Of a stretch of 64,000 nt of DNA, positions 46,107 to 56,700 are shown piece after piece; position 1 is the stretch's first letter, and each line of letters starts with the position of its first letter. The DNA comes from Chloroflexota bacterium (GTDB lineage Bacteria > Chloroflexota > Anaerolineae > Anaerolineales > UBA11579): positions 1 through 64,000 of the forward strand of contig JACPVG010000006.1 in the NCBI GenBank assembly GCA_016191875.1, read 5' to 3'. The notes below the pieces were generated by a model. It saw nothing but the letters and a program-made list of their open reading frames with translations, was not told the origin of the DNA and ran no database searches. Made by a program: the position numbers and the translations under genes.

Positions 46107-47555
46107 CTATTTTACTATACCACCGTCGGTCAATTTGCGCAGGTCTCCAAGCACATCGGCGATCTCCTGGGTCGTAATGCTTCGGTTTTCCAGGACGTGC
46201 ACAAGAGTCCCCGCCGCTGCTTTCTCCATAGCGACTTCGGCAATACTTCGATTAGCGGCTAACGCCTCCTTTACCAGGGCGGCCCCGGCTTGATAGCCGA
46301 TTAGGGGATTCAAGGCCGTGACGATGATCGCATTGCGCGCTAACCAGCTTTCGGCTTTTGCGCGATTCGCCGAAACGAGCAGCACACATTTGGTCGTAAA
46401 CGCGTTCAGAGCGCCAATCGTCACTTGCATCATCTCAAATAGATTGTGCGCTATAACCGGCATCATCACATTCAGTTCAAGTTGCCCTGCCTGGGCTGCC
46501 AGCATCACGGCAGTGTCACAGCCGATGATGTGGTACATCGCCATATTGGTCATCTCAGCTAGAACCGGGTTTACCTTACCCGGCATGATGCTGGAGCCCG
46601 GCTGTACCGCCGCGAGGCGCAGTTCGTCCAGGCCGGTTGCCGGGCCGGAAGCCAACAGGCGGAAATCGTTAGCGATTCGAGTCATGGTAATCGCCAGAGT
46701 CCGCAGAGCCGCCGAGTAATCCGCCGGATCTGCCATGGATTGCATACTCTCAAACAAATCGTCCGAAGCATAGAGCTTCAGGTCGGTGAGAGCTGCGATC
46801 CGTGTCACCATGCGCGCGTGGTATTCGGGATGAGCATTCAAGCCGGTCCCCACCGCAGTTCCCCCGATTCCGATGCGCCTGAGCCCCTCGGCCGCCCGCT
46901 CAATCCTCTCCTTGTCGCGCCGGACGGCAGTTGCGTAGCCTGAAAATTCCTGGCCCAATCGAATTGGAACGGCATCCTGAAGGTGAGTCCGACCGGATTT
47001 CACAATGTCATCAAATTCAACCGCCTTAGCTGCCAGGGCATTAGCCAACTGCTCAACAACATCGATCAACTCATTATGCCGCCATAGACAGCCAAGGCGA
47101 ATGGCCGTCGGAATCGTGTCGTTGGTCGATTGGGCCATATTGACATGGTCGTTGGGATGTACCCGGTACTCCCCAAACTCCCCACCCAATATCTGCGTGG
47201 CGCGATTCGCAATGACTTCATTGGTGTTCATGTTCTGGCTGGTGCCGGCCCCCGCCTGAAACGGATCCACTGCGAACTGAGCGTCCCACTTTCCGGCGAT
47301 AACCTCGTCGGCCGCTTGCGATATCGCTCCCGCAATCTCGCCATCCAGCAATCCAAGTTCGGCATTTACATCGGCAGCCGCACGTTTGATCACCGCCATA
47401 GCCCAGATGAATGCCCGCCAGGGTCGCAAGCCGGAGATCGGGAAATTCTCGATCGCGCGCTGGGTCTGGGCGCCATACAAGGCGTCGCTTGGCAGCGTCA
47501 CGTCGCCCAGCGAGTCTTTTTCAGTCCGCATTCTTGTCTTCACCATTTTATTCAC
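46107..47555 (-). CDS. Aspartate ammonia-lyase / class II fumarase superfamily enzyme
   Basis: ALYGAQTQRAIENFPISG; GAGTSQNMNTNEVIANRA; GSSIMPGKVNPV. Motif flavour closer to aspartase than FumC. Confidence 0.9.
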   Translation of the reverse strand: MNKMVKTRMRTEKDSLGDVTLPSDALYGAQTQRAIENFPISGLRPWRAFIWAMAVIKRAAADVNAELGLLDGEIAGAISQAADEVIAGKWDAQFAVDPFQAGAGTSQNMNTNEVIANRATQILGGEFGEYRVHPNDHVNMAQSTNDTIPTAIRLGCLWRHNELIDVVEQLANALAAKAVEFDDIVKSGRTHLQDAVPIRLGQEFSGYATAVRRDKERIERAAEGLRRIGIGGTAVGTGLNAHPEYHARMVTRIAALTDLKLYASDDLFESMQSMADPADYSAALRTLAITMTRIANDFRLLASGPATGLDELRLAAVQPGSSIMPGKVNPVLAEMTNMAMYHIIGCDTAVMLAAQAGQLELNVMMPVIAHNLFEMMQVTIGALNAFTTKCVLLVSANRAKAESWLARNAIIVTALNPLIGYQAGAALVKEALAANRSIAEVAMEKAAAGTLVHVLENRSITTQEIADVLGDLRKLTDGGIVK

Positions 47556-47604
47556 TCCGGGATTGACTGTTGCGGCCGGTCTTTACTCACACTGGCCGAC
47601 TCGA

Positions 47605-47632
47605 AAAGAGGCCATCTGGCGATGGCCTCTTT
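47605..47632 (-). terminator. Intrinsic terminator downstream of ferredoxin gene
   Basis: AAAGAGGCCATC-tggc-GATGGCCTCTTT stem. Confidence 0.75.
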
Positions 47633-47648
47633 CAAGAGCATGATCAGA

Positions 47649-48074
47649 TTACTTGCCGTGGTCCTGCCAGCCGTCCCAGTACCCCGGGCCTTTCTGGAAA
47701 TACTCGTAGTTCGGCTGAATGTCGGGGGTCAGGTCCACAACCTCTCCGGCTTCCAGTGCCTTGGCGCTGGTCAACTTCACCTTCACGCCATGGTGATTAT
47801 CGCCCTCCCAAGTTGCGCTGAATCCAGCTGTCCCGGCAGGCATGCTCAGGTACTCGCCACCGCGGCCTTCATAGGCCGCAGGCACTTCATCTTCCGTGAA
47901 GATGGCTTCATACGGGCATTCGGGAATGCATGCACCGCAGTCTATGCACGTGTCTGGGTCGATGTAATACCAGGGCCACTTATCCTGTGGCAAGCCTGGC
48001 ACAATGCACTCCACCGGGCATACCTCGACACAGCCGCCGTCGCGCAAACAGAGGCTGGTGATGATATGGGTCAT
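47649..48074 (-). CDS. 4Fe-4S ferredoxin-like protein with C-terminal extension
   Basis: CLRDGGCVEVCPVECI and CIDCGACIPECPYEAIF. Confidence 0.88.
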   Translation of the reverse strand: MTHIITSLCLRDGGCVEVCPVECIVPGLPQDKWPWYYIDPDTCIDCGACIPECPYEAIFTEDEVPAAYEGRGGEYLSMPAGTAGFSATWEGDNHHGVKVKLTSAKALEAGEVVDLTPDIQPNYEYFQKGPGYWDGWQDHGK

Positions 48075-48106
48075 AGTTGTGTTCCTCCGATTGAATGATG
48101 TTTTTG

Positions 48107-48712
48107 CTACGCCGAAAACCGGCGGCTCACTTCGTCCCAGTTTACCACGTTCCACCAGGCAGCGATGTAGTCCGGCCGGCGATTCTGATAGTTAAGATAG
48201 TAAGCGTGTTCCCATACGTCCAGGCCCAGCAATGGCTTCAGGCCATCGGCGAATGGAGTGTCCTGATTTGGGGTCGAAGTTACCACCAGGCCGCCATCGT
48301 CCTTCTTGCACAACCAGGCCCAGCCGCTGCCAAAACGCGTCGCCGCGGCTTTCGAAAACTTCTCCTTGAAAGCGTCAAAGGAGCCGAACGCGGAGTCAAT
48401 CGCATCGGCCAGTTTCCCCGCTGGCTGACCACCGCCATTCGGCGACATGGACGGCCAGAACAAGGCGTGGTTGTAATATCCACCGCCGTTATTGCGGACC
48501 ACGGCGCGAATGTCATCGGGCACGCTCTCTAGATCGCTCAAAAGGTCCTCGATCGTCTTGGCCGCCAGATCGGGATACTTCTCAAGAGCAGCGTTCAGAT
48601 TGTTAGTATATGCCGCGTGGTGTTTCCCATGGTGTATTTCCATGGTCTGGGCATCAATGTGGGGCTCAAGCGCATCATGGGCATAAGGCAGATTCATCAG
48701 TTCAAAAGCCAT
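48107..48712 (-). CDS. Fe/Mn superoxide dismutase
   Basis: [56 protein letters not shown]. Confidence 0.95.
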   Translation of the reverse strand: MAFELMNLPYAHDALEPHIDAQTMEIHHGKHHAAYTNNLNAALEKYPDLAAKTIEDLLSDLESVPDDIRAVVRNNGGGYYNHALFWPSMSPNGGGQPAGKLADAIDSAFGSFDAFKEKFSKAAATRFGSGWAWLCKKDDGGLVVTSTPNQDTPFADGLKPLLGLDVWEHAYYLNYQNRRPDYIAAWWNVVNWDEVSRRFSA

Positions 48713-48871
48713 TTGGCTATCCTCCAGAATATAGTTCGGTCCAGGATTCTCTTCAAAGAGGCCAACCCGGAATCGCGGTGTTTTCTTGATTGTAGCCTCC
48801 CCAAAATCCCTTGTCAAGAAAATCACAAATCGCTCAGGCAGGACTACTGGATTAGCGGCTATCATTAGCCA

Positions 48872-49822
48872 ATGGATCGTAGCTCACTTCCCACCCGGCC
48901 AGTTATCTCAATCATTGTCGGCATAGCCGCAGTTTCCACTGCATCCCTCCTTATTCGCTTAGCCCAGAACGAGGCGAGTTCTCTGACCATCGCCGCCATC
49001 CGCCTTTCCCTGGCCAGTCTGGTTCTCATTCCCCTTGCCCTGCTGAGATACCGGCGTGAGATCGCCTCGCTTTCCAGCAAGGAGTTCATCCTGGCTCTAG
49101 GCTCAGGTGCTTTCCTGGCAATCCATTTTGCAGCCTGGATCACTTCACTGGCCTACACCTCGGTTGCCAGTTCGATTGTCCTGGTATCGACCCTGCCAAT
49201 CTGGGTAGCAATCGCCTCGCCGATGATACTTGGAGAGTCTGCCGAGCGTCGAGTATTCGCCGGACTCGCTTTGGCGAGTTTGGGAAGTCTGTTGATCGCG
49301 CTTTTGGACGTGTGCACTATCGCCGGTCAGTTCAGGTGTCCGCCCTCGAGCGAACTGGCAGGAGGGACTGCATTTATCGGCGATCTGCTTGCGCTCGTAG
49401 GCGCCTGGTCGGGAGCAGGCTACATGCTCATCGGGCGATTGCTCCGAAAGCGGTTATCGATTATCCCCTATATCACGCTGGTCTATTCTGCATCAGCAGT
49501 ACTGCTGATGGCAAGCGCCATCTTGACCGGGCAACAAATACTTGGATTCTCGACTCCAACCTATGCATGGCTGGTCTTGCTTGCGCTCGTGCCTCAACTC
49601 CTGGGGCATTCGTCTTTCAACTATGCTTTGGGGCACCTGCCTGCATCATTTGTCAGCATTACTTTGTTGGGGGAACCCGTTGGCACGATCATCTTGGCCT
49701 ATTTTTTCCTTGGCGAAGTTCCTGGCATGTACAAACTCGTTGGTGCTATACTCATCTTAAGTGGCATCATCGTCGCTTCGCGCGTGAGCACAGACGGTCA
49801 CGGGCGCAACAGCAATCCCTGA
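48872..49822 (+). CDS. EamA/DMT family transporter
   Basis: About 10 TM segments; [24 protein letters not shown]-type EamA repeat; C-terminal [19 protein letters not shown]. Confidence 0.9.
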   Translation: MDRSSLPTRPVISIIVGIAAVSTASLLIRLAQNEASSLTIAAIRLSLASLVLIPLALLRYRREIASLSSKEFILALGSGAFLAIHFAAWITSLAYTSVASSIVLVSTLPIWVAIASPMILGESAERRVFAGLALASLGSLLIALLDVCTIAGQFRCPPSSELAGGTAFIGDLLALVGAWSGAGYMLIGRLLRKRLSIIPYITLVYSASAVLLMASAILTGQQILGFSTPTYAWLVLLALVPQLLGHSSFNYALGHLPASFVSITLLGEPVGTIILAYFFLGEVPGMYKLVGAILILSGIIVASRVSTDGHGRNSNP

Positions 49823-49836
49823 CCCAGGAGTACGCC

Positions 49837-50148
49837 ATGCAGATTATGCAGACCTGCACACATTGCCGAACACCCTATTCGCTAAAGGAACCGGAGATCG
49901 TTTCGGCGTTGGCCCAGATCACCGCCAATAACTTCAAATATTACACGGCATCCTGCCCAAATTGCGGGAAACCCAACAAGATTCCTGCCGCTCAGCTTCG
50001 GAGGGTTGCGCCGAAATCAACAAGTGCCTCCACAGCCAAGGCGGCTCCCCGGCCGAAAGCGCAAAGAAAAGCAGCCGCCACGGCGGCCAACCCAAAGGCT
50101 GGCTCCAAGAAACCCGAGAAATCCACCAGGTCTGAAGCTGGCGATTGA
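49837..50148 (+). CDS. Zinc-ribbon protein with Ala/Lys-rich basic tail
   Basis: CTHCRTPYSL...CPNCGKPN followed by STAKAAPRPKAQRKAAATAANPKAGSKKPEKSTRSEAGD. Confidence 0.7.
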   Translation: MQIMQTCTHCRTPYSLKEPEIVSALAQITANNFKYYTASCPNCGKPNKIPAAQLRRVAPKSTSASTAKAAPRPKAQRKAAATAANPKAGSKKPEKSTRSEAGD

Positions 50149-50160
50149 CCTTTAGCGGGC

Positions 50161-50754
50161 ATGGCAAAGAAGCAGACGTTGTCGGTTGCGCCGGACGAGA
50201 TTTTGGTCGCCGAATTCAATTACATCGTTCAGACCGCCATTCAAGCCAATGAGGATCGCGCCCGGGTTACAAGCTTCTACATGGTATCAGTCGGCAGCTT
50301 CATCGCCGGCCTGATCACCGCTCAGATCGAGGCCCTGCAGGTTCAGATCGTTTTCCTGGCTTTTGGCGGATTGTTTCTCTTGCTCTTTATTGCCGGAATT
50401 CTGACGCTCAAACAGCTCATCCGCCTCAGACTGGCATGGCTTGAAAGCATCGCTGCCCTGAATCAGATCAAGGAATATTATGCCGCGGCCAACTACCAGC
50501 TGGACAGCGCCTTTCGATGGTCAAACAAGAACGCACCGCCGGGGTATTCTCCTGGCAGCGTTTCCCATCTGCTTGCGATTCAGGTCAGCCTTCTGAGCGC
50601 GATCATGCTCTTTGTGGCGGTGTTATTCATCCAGTTCGGATTCGCGGTACCGGCTCCTGAAAACATCCTGGCCAGCGGTGCCAGTCTGGCTTTTGGCCTG
50701 GTGGCGATGCTGCAATACTATCGTTTGATTCTAGTCAAGAACTCTTCGAGTTAA
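50161..50754 (+). CDS. Hypothetical membrane protein
   Basis: 197 aa with about four hydrophobic segments; same-strand, close spacing to the previous gene. Confidence 0.65.
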   Translation: MAKKQTLSVAPDEILVAEFNYIVQTAIQANEDRARVTSFYMVSVGSFIAGLITAQIEALQVQIVFLAFGGLFLLLFIAGILTLKQLIRLRLAWLESIAALNQIKEYYAAANYQLDSAFRWSNKNAPPGYSPGSVSHLLAIQVSLLSAIMLFVAVLFIQFGFAVPAPENILASGASLAFGLVAMLQYYRLILVKNSSS

Positions 50755-52241
50755 TTCGATAGTCGCCCAGTTCTCTCACCCAATTTGCGAACTCTATCGG
50801 CCAGCCTATCTGTTAGCATTCCCGCATGGAAGCGCCACTGCCAGTTCCCAGCCGGCGCGCTGGGGAAGTTCATTCGCCCCGCATCCCCCACCCCAAGGAA
50901 ATCTTGCATTTGGGCAAGTACTAGGCGCGCGGGCGAAGCCCATAATGCCTCGATCAGAGCCCAATGAATCTCTTTGCCATCCGCCCCAAGATATTCTCTC
51001 GCAGTCTGCCGATTCTCTTCCGTCGCGTTCTGATACCAACCCACAGCGGTTTCATTATCGTGTGTACCCGTGTAGGCAACACAGTTTTCCGGGTACATGT
51101 GCGGAAGGAATTCGTGGTCAGGGTCCCCTGAAAACCCGAATTGAAGGATCTTCATCCCCGGGAACCCAAACTGTTCTCTCAGTTCGATCACGTCAGGCGT
51201 GATCTCGCCCAGATCCTCGGCGATGATGGGGAGTTTGCCCATATCCTGCTCAAGCGCAGCAAATAACGCAGCGCCCGGCCCGGGCACCCAACGCCCCCTG
51301 ACAGCCGTGAGTTCGCCGGCCGGCACCTCCCAGTAGCCAGCGAACCCCCGGAAGTGATCCAGCCGGATGACATCGACTGTGTTAAGCGCAGCCCTGACAC
51401 GCGCCTTCCACCAATCATAATCTCGCTCAGCCAGCTTTCCCCAGCGATAGATTGGATTTCCCCAAAGCTGGCCGAACTTGGAGAAATAATCTGGCGGGAC
51501 GCCAGCCAGTACCGTTGGCTTCCCCACGTCGTCGAGCTCAAACAGTTCCGGGTTTCCCCAGACATCCGAGCTATCATGAGCCACGTAGATCGGGATGTCG
51601 CCGATAATGCGGACGTTATTTGCGCGAGCGTACTCTCTCAGTTTCTTCCATTGCTGAAAGAAAAGGAACTGAATGAAACTATGCCGCATCACATCCGCGG
51701 CATTCTTGTCTCCAAAGTTCGAGAGCGCCTGGGCGTCGCGTTCGCGAAATTCTGGCGGCCAATCGACCCAGGGTGCACCGCCGAATTTTTCCTTGAGTGC
51801 AATAAATACAGCGTAATCCGCCAGCCAACTTCGTTCATCTTTCACGAAGGATTCGAATTCTTCTTGCAACAATCGCCTGGCGTGGAAGTTTGAATAGGCG
51901 ATATTGAGCAATTGCGTCTTCCATGGAATCACTGCGCCAAAGTCCACTCGGTCAGCATGAAAGTCTGGGTGATTCGCCAGGTCCGCTCTGCTGATGAGCC
52001 CATCTTCATGTAGCGCTTCAGGACTAATGATGTAAGGATTGCCAGCGAATGCCGAGAAGCTCTGATATGGCGAGTCGCCATAGCCAGTTGGGTTCAAGGG
52101 CAGGACCTGCCACAAACCCATGCCGCTTGCTGAGAGAAAGTCGATGAACTCAAAAGCATTTGGCCCAATGTCGCCGATGCCGAATTTCCCCGGAAAGCTC
52201 GTCGGATGGACTAGTATACCGCCAGAACGATCTGAATTCAT
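50751..52241 (-). CDS. malQ: 4-alpha-glucanotransferase
   Basis: SGGILVHPTSFPGKFGIGDIGPNAFEFIDFL; IRLDHFRGFAGYWEVPAGE; YTGTHDNETAVGWY. Confidence 0.95.
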   Translation of the reverse strand: MNSDRSGGILVHPTSFPGKFGIGDIGPNAFEFIDFLSASGMGLWQVLPLNPTGYGDSPYQSFSAFAGNPYIISPEALHEDGLISRADLANHPDFHADRVDFGAVIPWKTQLLNIAYSNFHARRLLQEEFESFVKDERSWLADYAVFIALKEKFGGAPWVDWPPEFRERDAQALSNFGDKNAADVMRHSFIQFLFFQQWKKLREYARANNVRIIGDIPIYVAHDSSDVWGNPELFELDDVGKPTVLAGVPPDYFSKFGQLWGNPIYRWGKLAERDYDWWKARVRAALNTVDVIRLDHFRGFAGYWEVPAGELTAVRGRWVPGPGAALFAALEQDMGKLPIIAEDLGEITPDVIELREQFGFPGMKILQFGFSGDPDHEFLPHMYPENCVAYTGTHDNETAVGWYQNATEENRQTAREYLGADGKEIHWALIEALWASPARLVLAQMQDFLGVGDAGRMNFPSAPAGNWQWRFHAGMLTDRLADRVRKLGERTGRLSN

Positions 52242-53734
52242 CGCACGTCCCTTGTTTGTTTACCTGCCATTCGATTCCGCTCCGCCTGCCGGATCGAGTG
52301 AATTTGCCGATAGAGGTCAAGGTAAAGTCGGGCGGATGCACGCCACGAGAAGTCCTGTTTCATCGCGTTGCGTTGCATACGCTTCCAGGTCTTCTTGTCC
52401 TTATAGACCCGCAATGCCCTGCGCATTCCTTCGCTGAATTCAGGCTCTGACATGCCGGGGACAAGAAACCCTGTCCCGTCGCCCCCATTCCCGTCGTCAA
52501 CAATCGTGTCCGTGAGCCCACCCGCGGCTCGCGCGATCGGCAGACAGCCGTAGCGCATTCCAAACATCTGTGTCAGCCCGCAAGGCTCATAACGGCTTGG
52601 GATGAGTAGCGCATCTGCGCCCGCGTAGATTCGGTGTGCCAGCGGGCCGTCATACGTCAGGATCGCTCGCGCTCGATCCGGGTACTGCCTGCAGAATTCA
52701 AGGATCGCGGCTTCCAGTGCAGGGTCGCCGGTGCCCAGGAAAACGACGCTCCAGGCAAGATCAAGGGACAGCACCAGTGCCGCCAGAGCGACATCCACTC
52801 CCTTTTGAACATCGATGCGGCCGATCATTGCCAGCAGGGGGACTGCCGCGCTTGCTCCCAAACCCAACTCCGCCTGCAGGGCAAGCTTGTTCTTGGCGCG
52901 GTCGGCAAGCCTCGACAGATCGAACCGGTGGGCGAGATACGCGTCAGTGGTAGGGTTCCAACTCTCGGTGTCTATGCCATTCAGGATGCCTGACAGATCG
53001 TCGCGCCGCGCCGTCAGCAAAGGATCCAGACCCGCCCCATGATCGTGAGTCAGAATTTCCCAGGCATAGCCTGGAGATACTGTGTTAACCTTATCTGCGG
53101 CCGAGATTCCCAGAGCCAGGGGAAAGCCGCGCGCCCATTCCGGAACGCATGGGTCGGCGCTCAGCGGAAGATCGAATTCTGGCAGCGCCGACTCGGCGCC
53201 CTGGCCCTGATACGGCAGGTTGTGTATCGTCTGGAGACTCCCGGTCTCGGTCCAAAACGGCTCCGAGCCGTAGCGCTGTTTCAGAGCGTAGACCGCAAAC
53301 GCGGTGTGCCAATCATTGGCGTGGATGATATCCGGCCGCCAGCCAATCTGTCGACAGAACTCGAGCGCCGCCAGCGAAAAGAACAAGTACTTGGGGCCGT
53401 CGGCCGCAGCGCTTGGCCGATACACTGGCCCGTCCGGATCGATCCCATCCCCAGAGACAAAATACACCGGGGAACCACTGGCCACGGTTTCATACACTTG
53501 CACCTTCCATTCGCGTGTATAGCCTAGCATGCCAAAGCTTGCAATCAGCCTTAGTCCAAGATCGCGCGAATCGAAACCTCCATGCAACGGGAGCATCAAA
53601 CGGACGTCGGGTTCTGCAGGCAGGGCGCGCAGAGCATCTGGAAGGGAACCGGCCACATCTCCGAGGCCACCCACCTTCATGAACGGGCTGGCCTCAGCCG
53701 CGAGAAAAAGCACTGACAGTTTTCGTTCGCTCAC
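52238..53734 (-). CDS. glgA: Glycogen synthase (ADP-glucose type, GT5)
   Basis: LAAEASPFMKVGGLGDVAGSLP; IIHANDWHTAF; YEPCGLTQMFGMRYG. Confidence 0.95.
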   Translation of the reverse strand: MSERKLSVLFLAAEASPFMKVGGLGDVAGSLPDALRALPAEPDVRLMLPLHGGFDSRDLGLRLIASFGMLGYTREWKVQVYETVASGSPVYFVSGDGIDPDGPVYRPSAAADGPKYLFFSLAALEFCRQIGWRPDIIHANDWHTAFAVYALKQRYGSEPFWTETGSLQTIHNLPYQGQGAESALPEFDLPLSADPCVPEWARGFPLALGISAADKVNTVSPGYAWEILTHDHGAGLDPLLTARRDDLSGILNGIDTESWNPTTDAYLAHRFDLSRLADRAKNKLALQAELGLGASAAVPLLAMIGRIDVQKGVDVALAALVLSLDLAWSVVFLGTGDPALEAAILEFCRQYPDRARAILTYDGPLAHRIYAGADALLIPSRYEPCGLTQMFGMRYGCLPIARAAGGLTDTIVDDGNGGDGTGFLVPGMSEPEFSEGMRRALRVYKDKKTWKRMQRNAMKQDFSWRASARLYLDLYRQIHSIRQAERNRMAGKQTRDVR

Positions 53735-56700
53735 GGTCCGGCCAAACCCTCGAGGAATTTCCCAACCTGAAATTCTGAATGTTCTAGAGCCCTCAGGAGT
53801 CGCTTATGGACCGCGTACAGCTTGGCGACTCTGACGGCGACCTCTTCCCAAGGCTGCGATTCCACTACCCGAAGAACTTCAAGCACAAACACGAGCGACA
53901 GCCAGCCTTCCATGCGCTCCTCGCTGAACCAGGTCTTTCCGAAGAAGTCGTTCACCCCCAATGCGCGCTGGATGGCGGGATCCTCAAACCAGCGCCCAAC
54001 CGCGGCCAGCGATTTCTTCGACATGCGTCCCTTCCCACCCCAGGGCATCCAATCCGTGAGGCAAATCAACCCCTCACACAGTTCGGAAAGCGACTCAGCT
54101 TCTTGCGGACTAGAACCACTGTCAAGCGCGCATTTCATCACGCCTCTGCTCCAACCGTAATAGCGATACCAGGCCTGCCTGTCCGCAGTCGAGCGGAGAC
54201 CTTGGGCAGCCTCCTCCAGTGATTGCAATACGTTGACCGACAACATCGCCAGCCAGACCGGTCTTTCGGTCAGCCGCTCCTTGATCCACCTCGTGGCCGC
54301 AGCGTAGTTTCGCGATCCGGGCAGAGGGTGGAGCGAGTTCAGTCGGGGCATATCAATCAAATGCTTGAGCCGCTTAACAATCTTCTCGGCTGTGCCCGCA
54401 GATATCTGCCCGCCGCCATGACTGGAAAACGCGGCGATCAGCTGGTAAATACCCGCGACGATTCGTTGAATCGGCTCATCCTGAATGTTGAGGGGTTGGT
54501 TTCCGAGCGCAGCATCGGCCAAGTAATTGATCGCCATAGGGTTTGCCAGATCGGCGAATCTCCCAATGAGCGACTCTCTCTCAAGTTCCAGCAAGGCCTG
54601 CGCAATCGAAGGCACCCCCCGGCCATTCGTCTGCTCACACAGAAGCCCGTAGGGCTCGCTCACCGTCGGTTGAATGACCCTGAAATCATGCAGCACTCGC
54701 GTCTCGTAGGCCTCCAGCTCAAAACCCAACCCGGACCTCACAACCTCTTCATAGCTCCAAACATACTCCAGTCCTGATACCATATCTGCAGCCACCAGGT
54801 ATGCAGCCGGAAAGTCTGCCAAGCCCAGGTCAGCCGCAAATTGCGTGGAACGCAGATCCCCGGAAGCATCTTTGAAGGCAACTGACTGCCTGATTTTAGC
54901 TCGGACGTGTGCATAACGATTGTGGAAGAGCACAAGATGGGCATCGCCACCACGCCCGTTCAGGTAGGCAAATACATCTTCTTCCACCTTACCGCCTGAG
55001 GTAACCGCATCGTAGAAACGAAAACTGGCTGTCCCGGCGAACAGGCTGCGCTTGCGGAAGAGAGGGAAAATCTGCCTTGCATGCTCCGCAATCAAGTTTG
55101 GGTCTTCGTTCTCGGTGCGCCTTGGGCGGCGAAATTCCATCCCGTATTTTTCGGAAAACCCCTCGAGCTGTCCATGGCCGACCATAGGCAGCCCCGGCAA
55201 AGTTGCCATCAGGGTCGCAACGCCAAAATACTTTGCGCCGGTTCCAAATTGCTCACGGGCGGTTTCTTCATCCGGGTTGTTCAGGAAGTTCACAAATCGC
55301 TTGAGGACTTCCGGGTTGTACGCCAGGGTGTTCTTTATCGCCGCGCGATACTCGCGGTTACGTTCGTCCCGCAGCATGTGCATGAATGCGCTGTTGTACA
55401 CGCGGTGCAGTCCCAACGTGCGCACAAAGTAGCCTTCCATCATCCAGAATGCTTCAGCAAGCAGGAGCGTGTCGGGTGCCTCAGCCGCCACTCGCTCCAC
55501 GACTTCTCGCCAGAACTCAACTGGGATGAGTTCATCGAACTGTTTGCGGGGCATCCCACGTCCGGCACGTGAAGGAATGGCCCCGCCTGTTCCCGGCTCG
55601 GGGAACCACAGGCGCTGGATGTGCTTCTTGGCAAGCGTCATAGCGGCATCGAAACGGATGATGGGAAACTCGCGGGCCACAGCCACTATCATCCGAATAA
55701 CAGCCTCGCGCACTTCGGGCAGAAGATAGTTTAGCTGGGCTGTGTCATTCCAGGGCATGCTGGTTCCATCGTTGCCATGATAGATGTACTGGCGGGCGCC
55801 TGTCCGGTTGTCGACTCTCAGGAAGACGACGGATGCATCGGAGCGCTGATAATAATGGTCTTCAAGAAATATGCTCGCACGGGCGTCATCGCTCAGGTTC
55901 ACCCCATTGAACGAGTAGGTCGGATATGGGGATTCAGGCAGGCTAAGGAAGCGATCAGGGTGTTCGATCACCCAGCGCGAGTCGATGCCCATGTGGTTGG
56001 GGACCATGTCGCTTGCCAGCCGGATTCCCCTCTGCCCGGCACGCCAGCGAAGATTTGCGAGAGCCTCAAACCCCCCAAGATCACTCGCGATGACATAATC
56101 CAGGAGCGAATAAGCCGATGCTTCTGCGTCGTCATCACCCATTATGCGCTTGATCTTCCGGGAAGCCGGGCTTCGCTCCCAAAGTCCGATGAGCCATAAC
56201 CCGCTAATGCCGAAGCCCGCCAGCCGATCCAGTTCGGCATCCGGAATCTCGTCCAGCCTGCGAATTTCGCGGCCGTAGGATTCCGACAACTGTGCCAGCC
56301 AGACGTACGTGTTCTTAGCGATCAGTACCAAGCCGGCCATCCATTCGCGATCCACGCTGAACCGTTCCTCCTGGGCATCTGGAGTGATCCAACCGCCGGG
56401 CTCGGTCGGCCCCGGCCCGCCAAAGGCCGACTTATGCTCTTCCGCCAGAACATCCAGGCCGGTCAGCAGTTGGTTGCGCAGATCGCCAAGCAAATGCCCC
56501 CAGGTCTCAAGGATGTAGGTCAACTGGTCTCTCAACGAGTCGGGAAAGAGGCGGGCCGGCGCCAGCAGCACCGCCGCCAGGTTCGCCAGCATCCCCGCCA
56601 GCGGTAGTTCCCGGGATTCGGCCGCTTCGATGTCCTCTCCCAGAAGCCGCCGAAACCAGGCGCGTTCCGAGAATCGAGAGATATCCAAAAGCTCCAGGCA

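Noticed and set aside
47130-48098. 322-aa plus-strand ORF opposite aspartase/fumarase and ferredoxin genes
   Set aside because: Spans antisense of two well-supported genes and a terminator; no domain signature.
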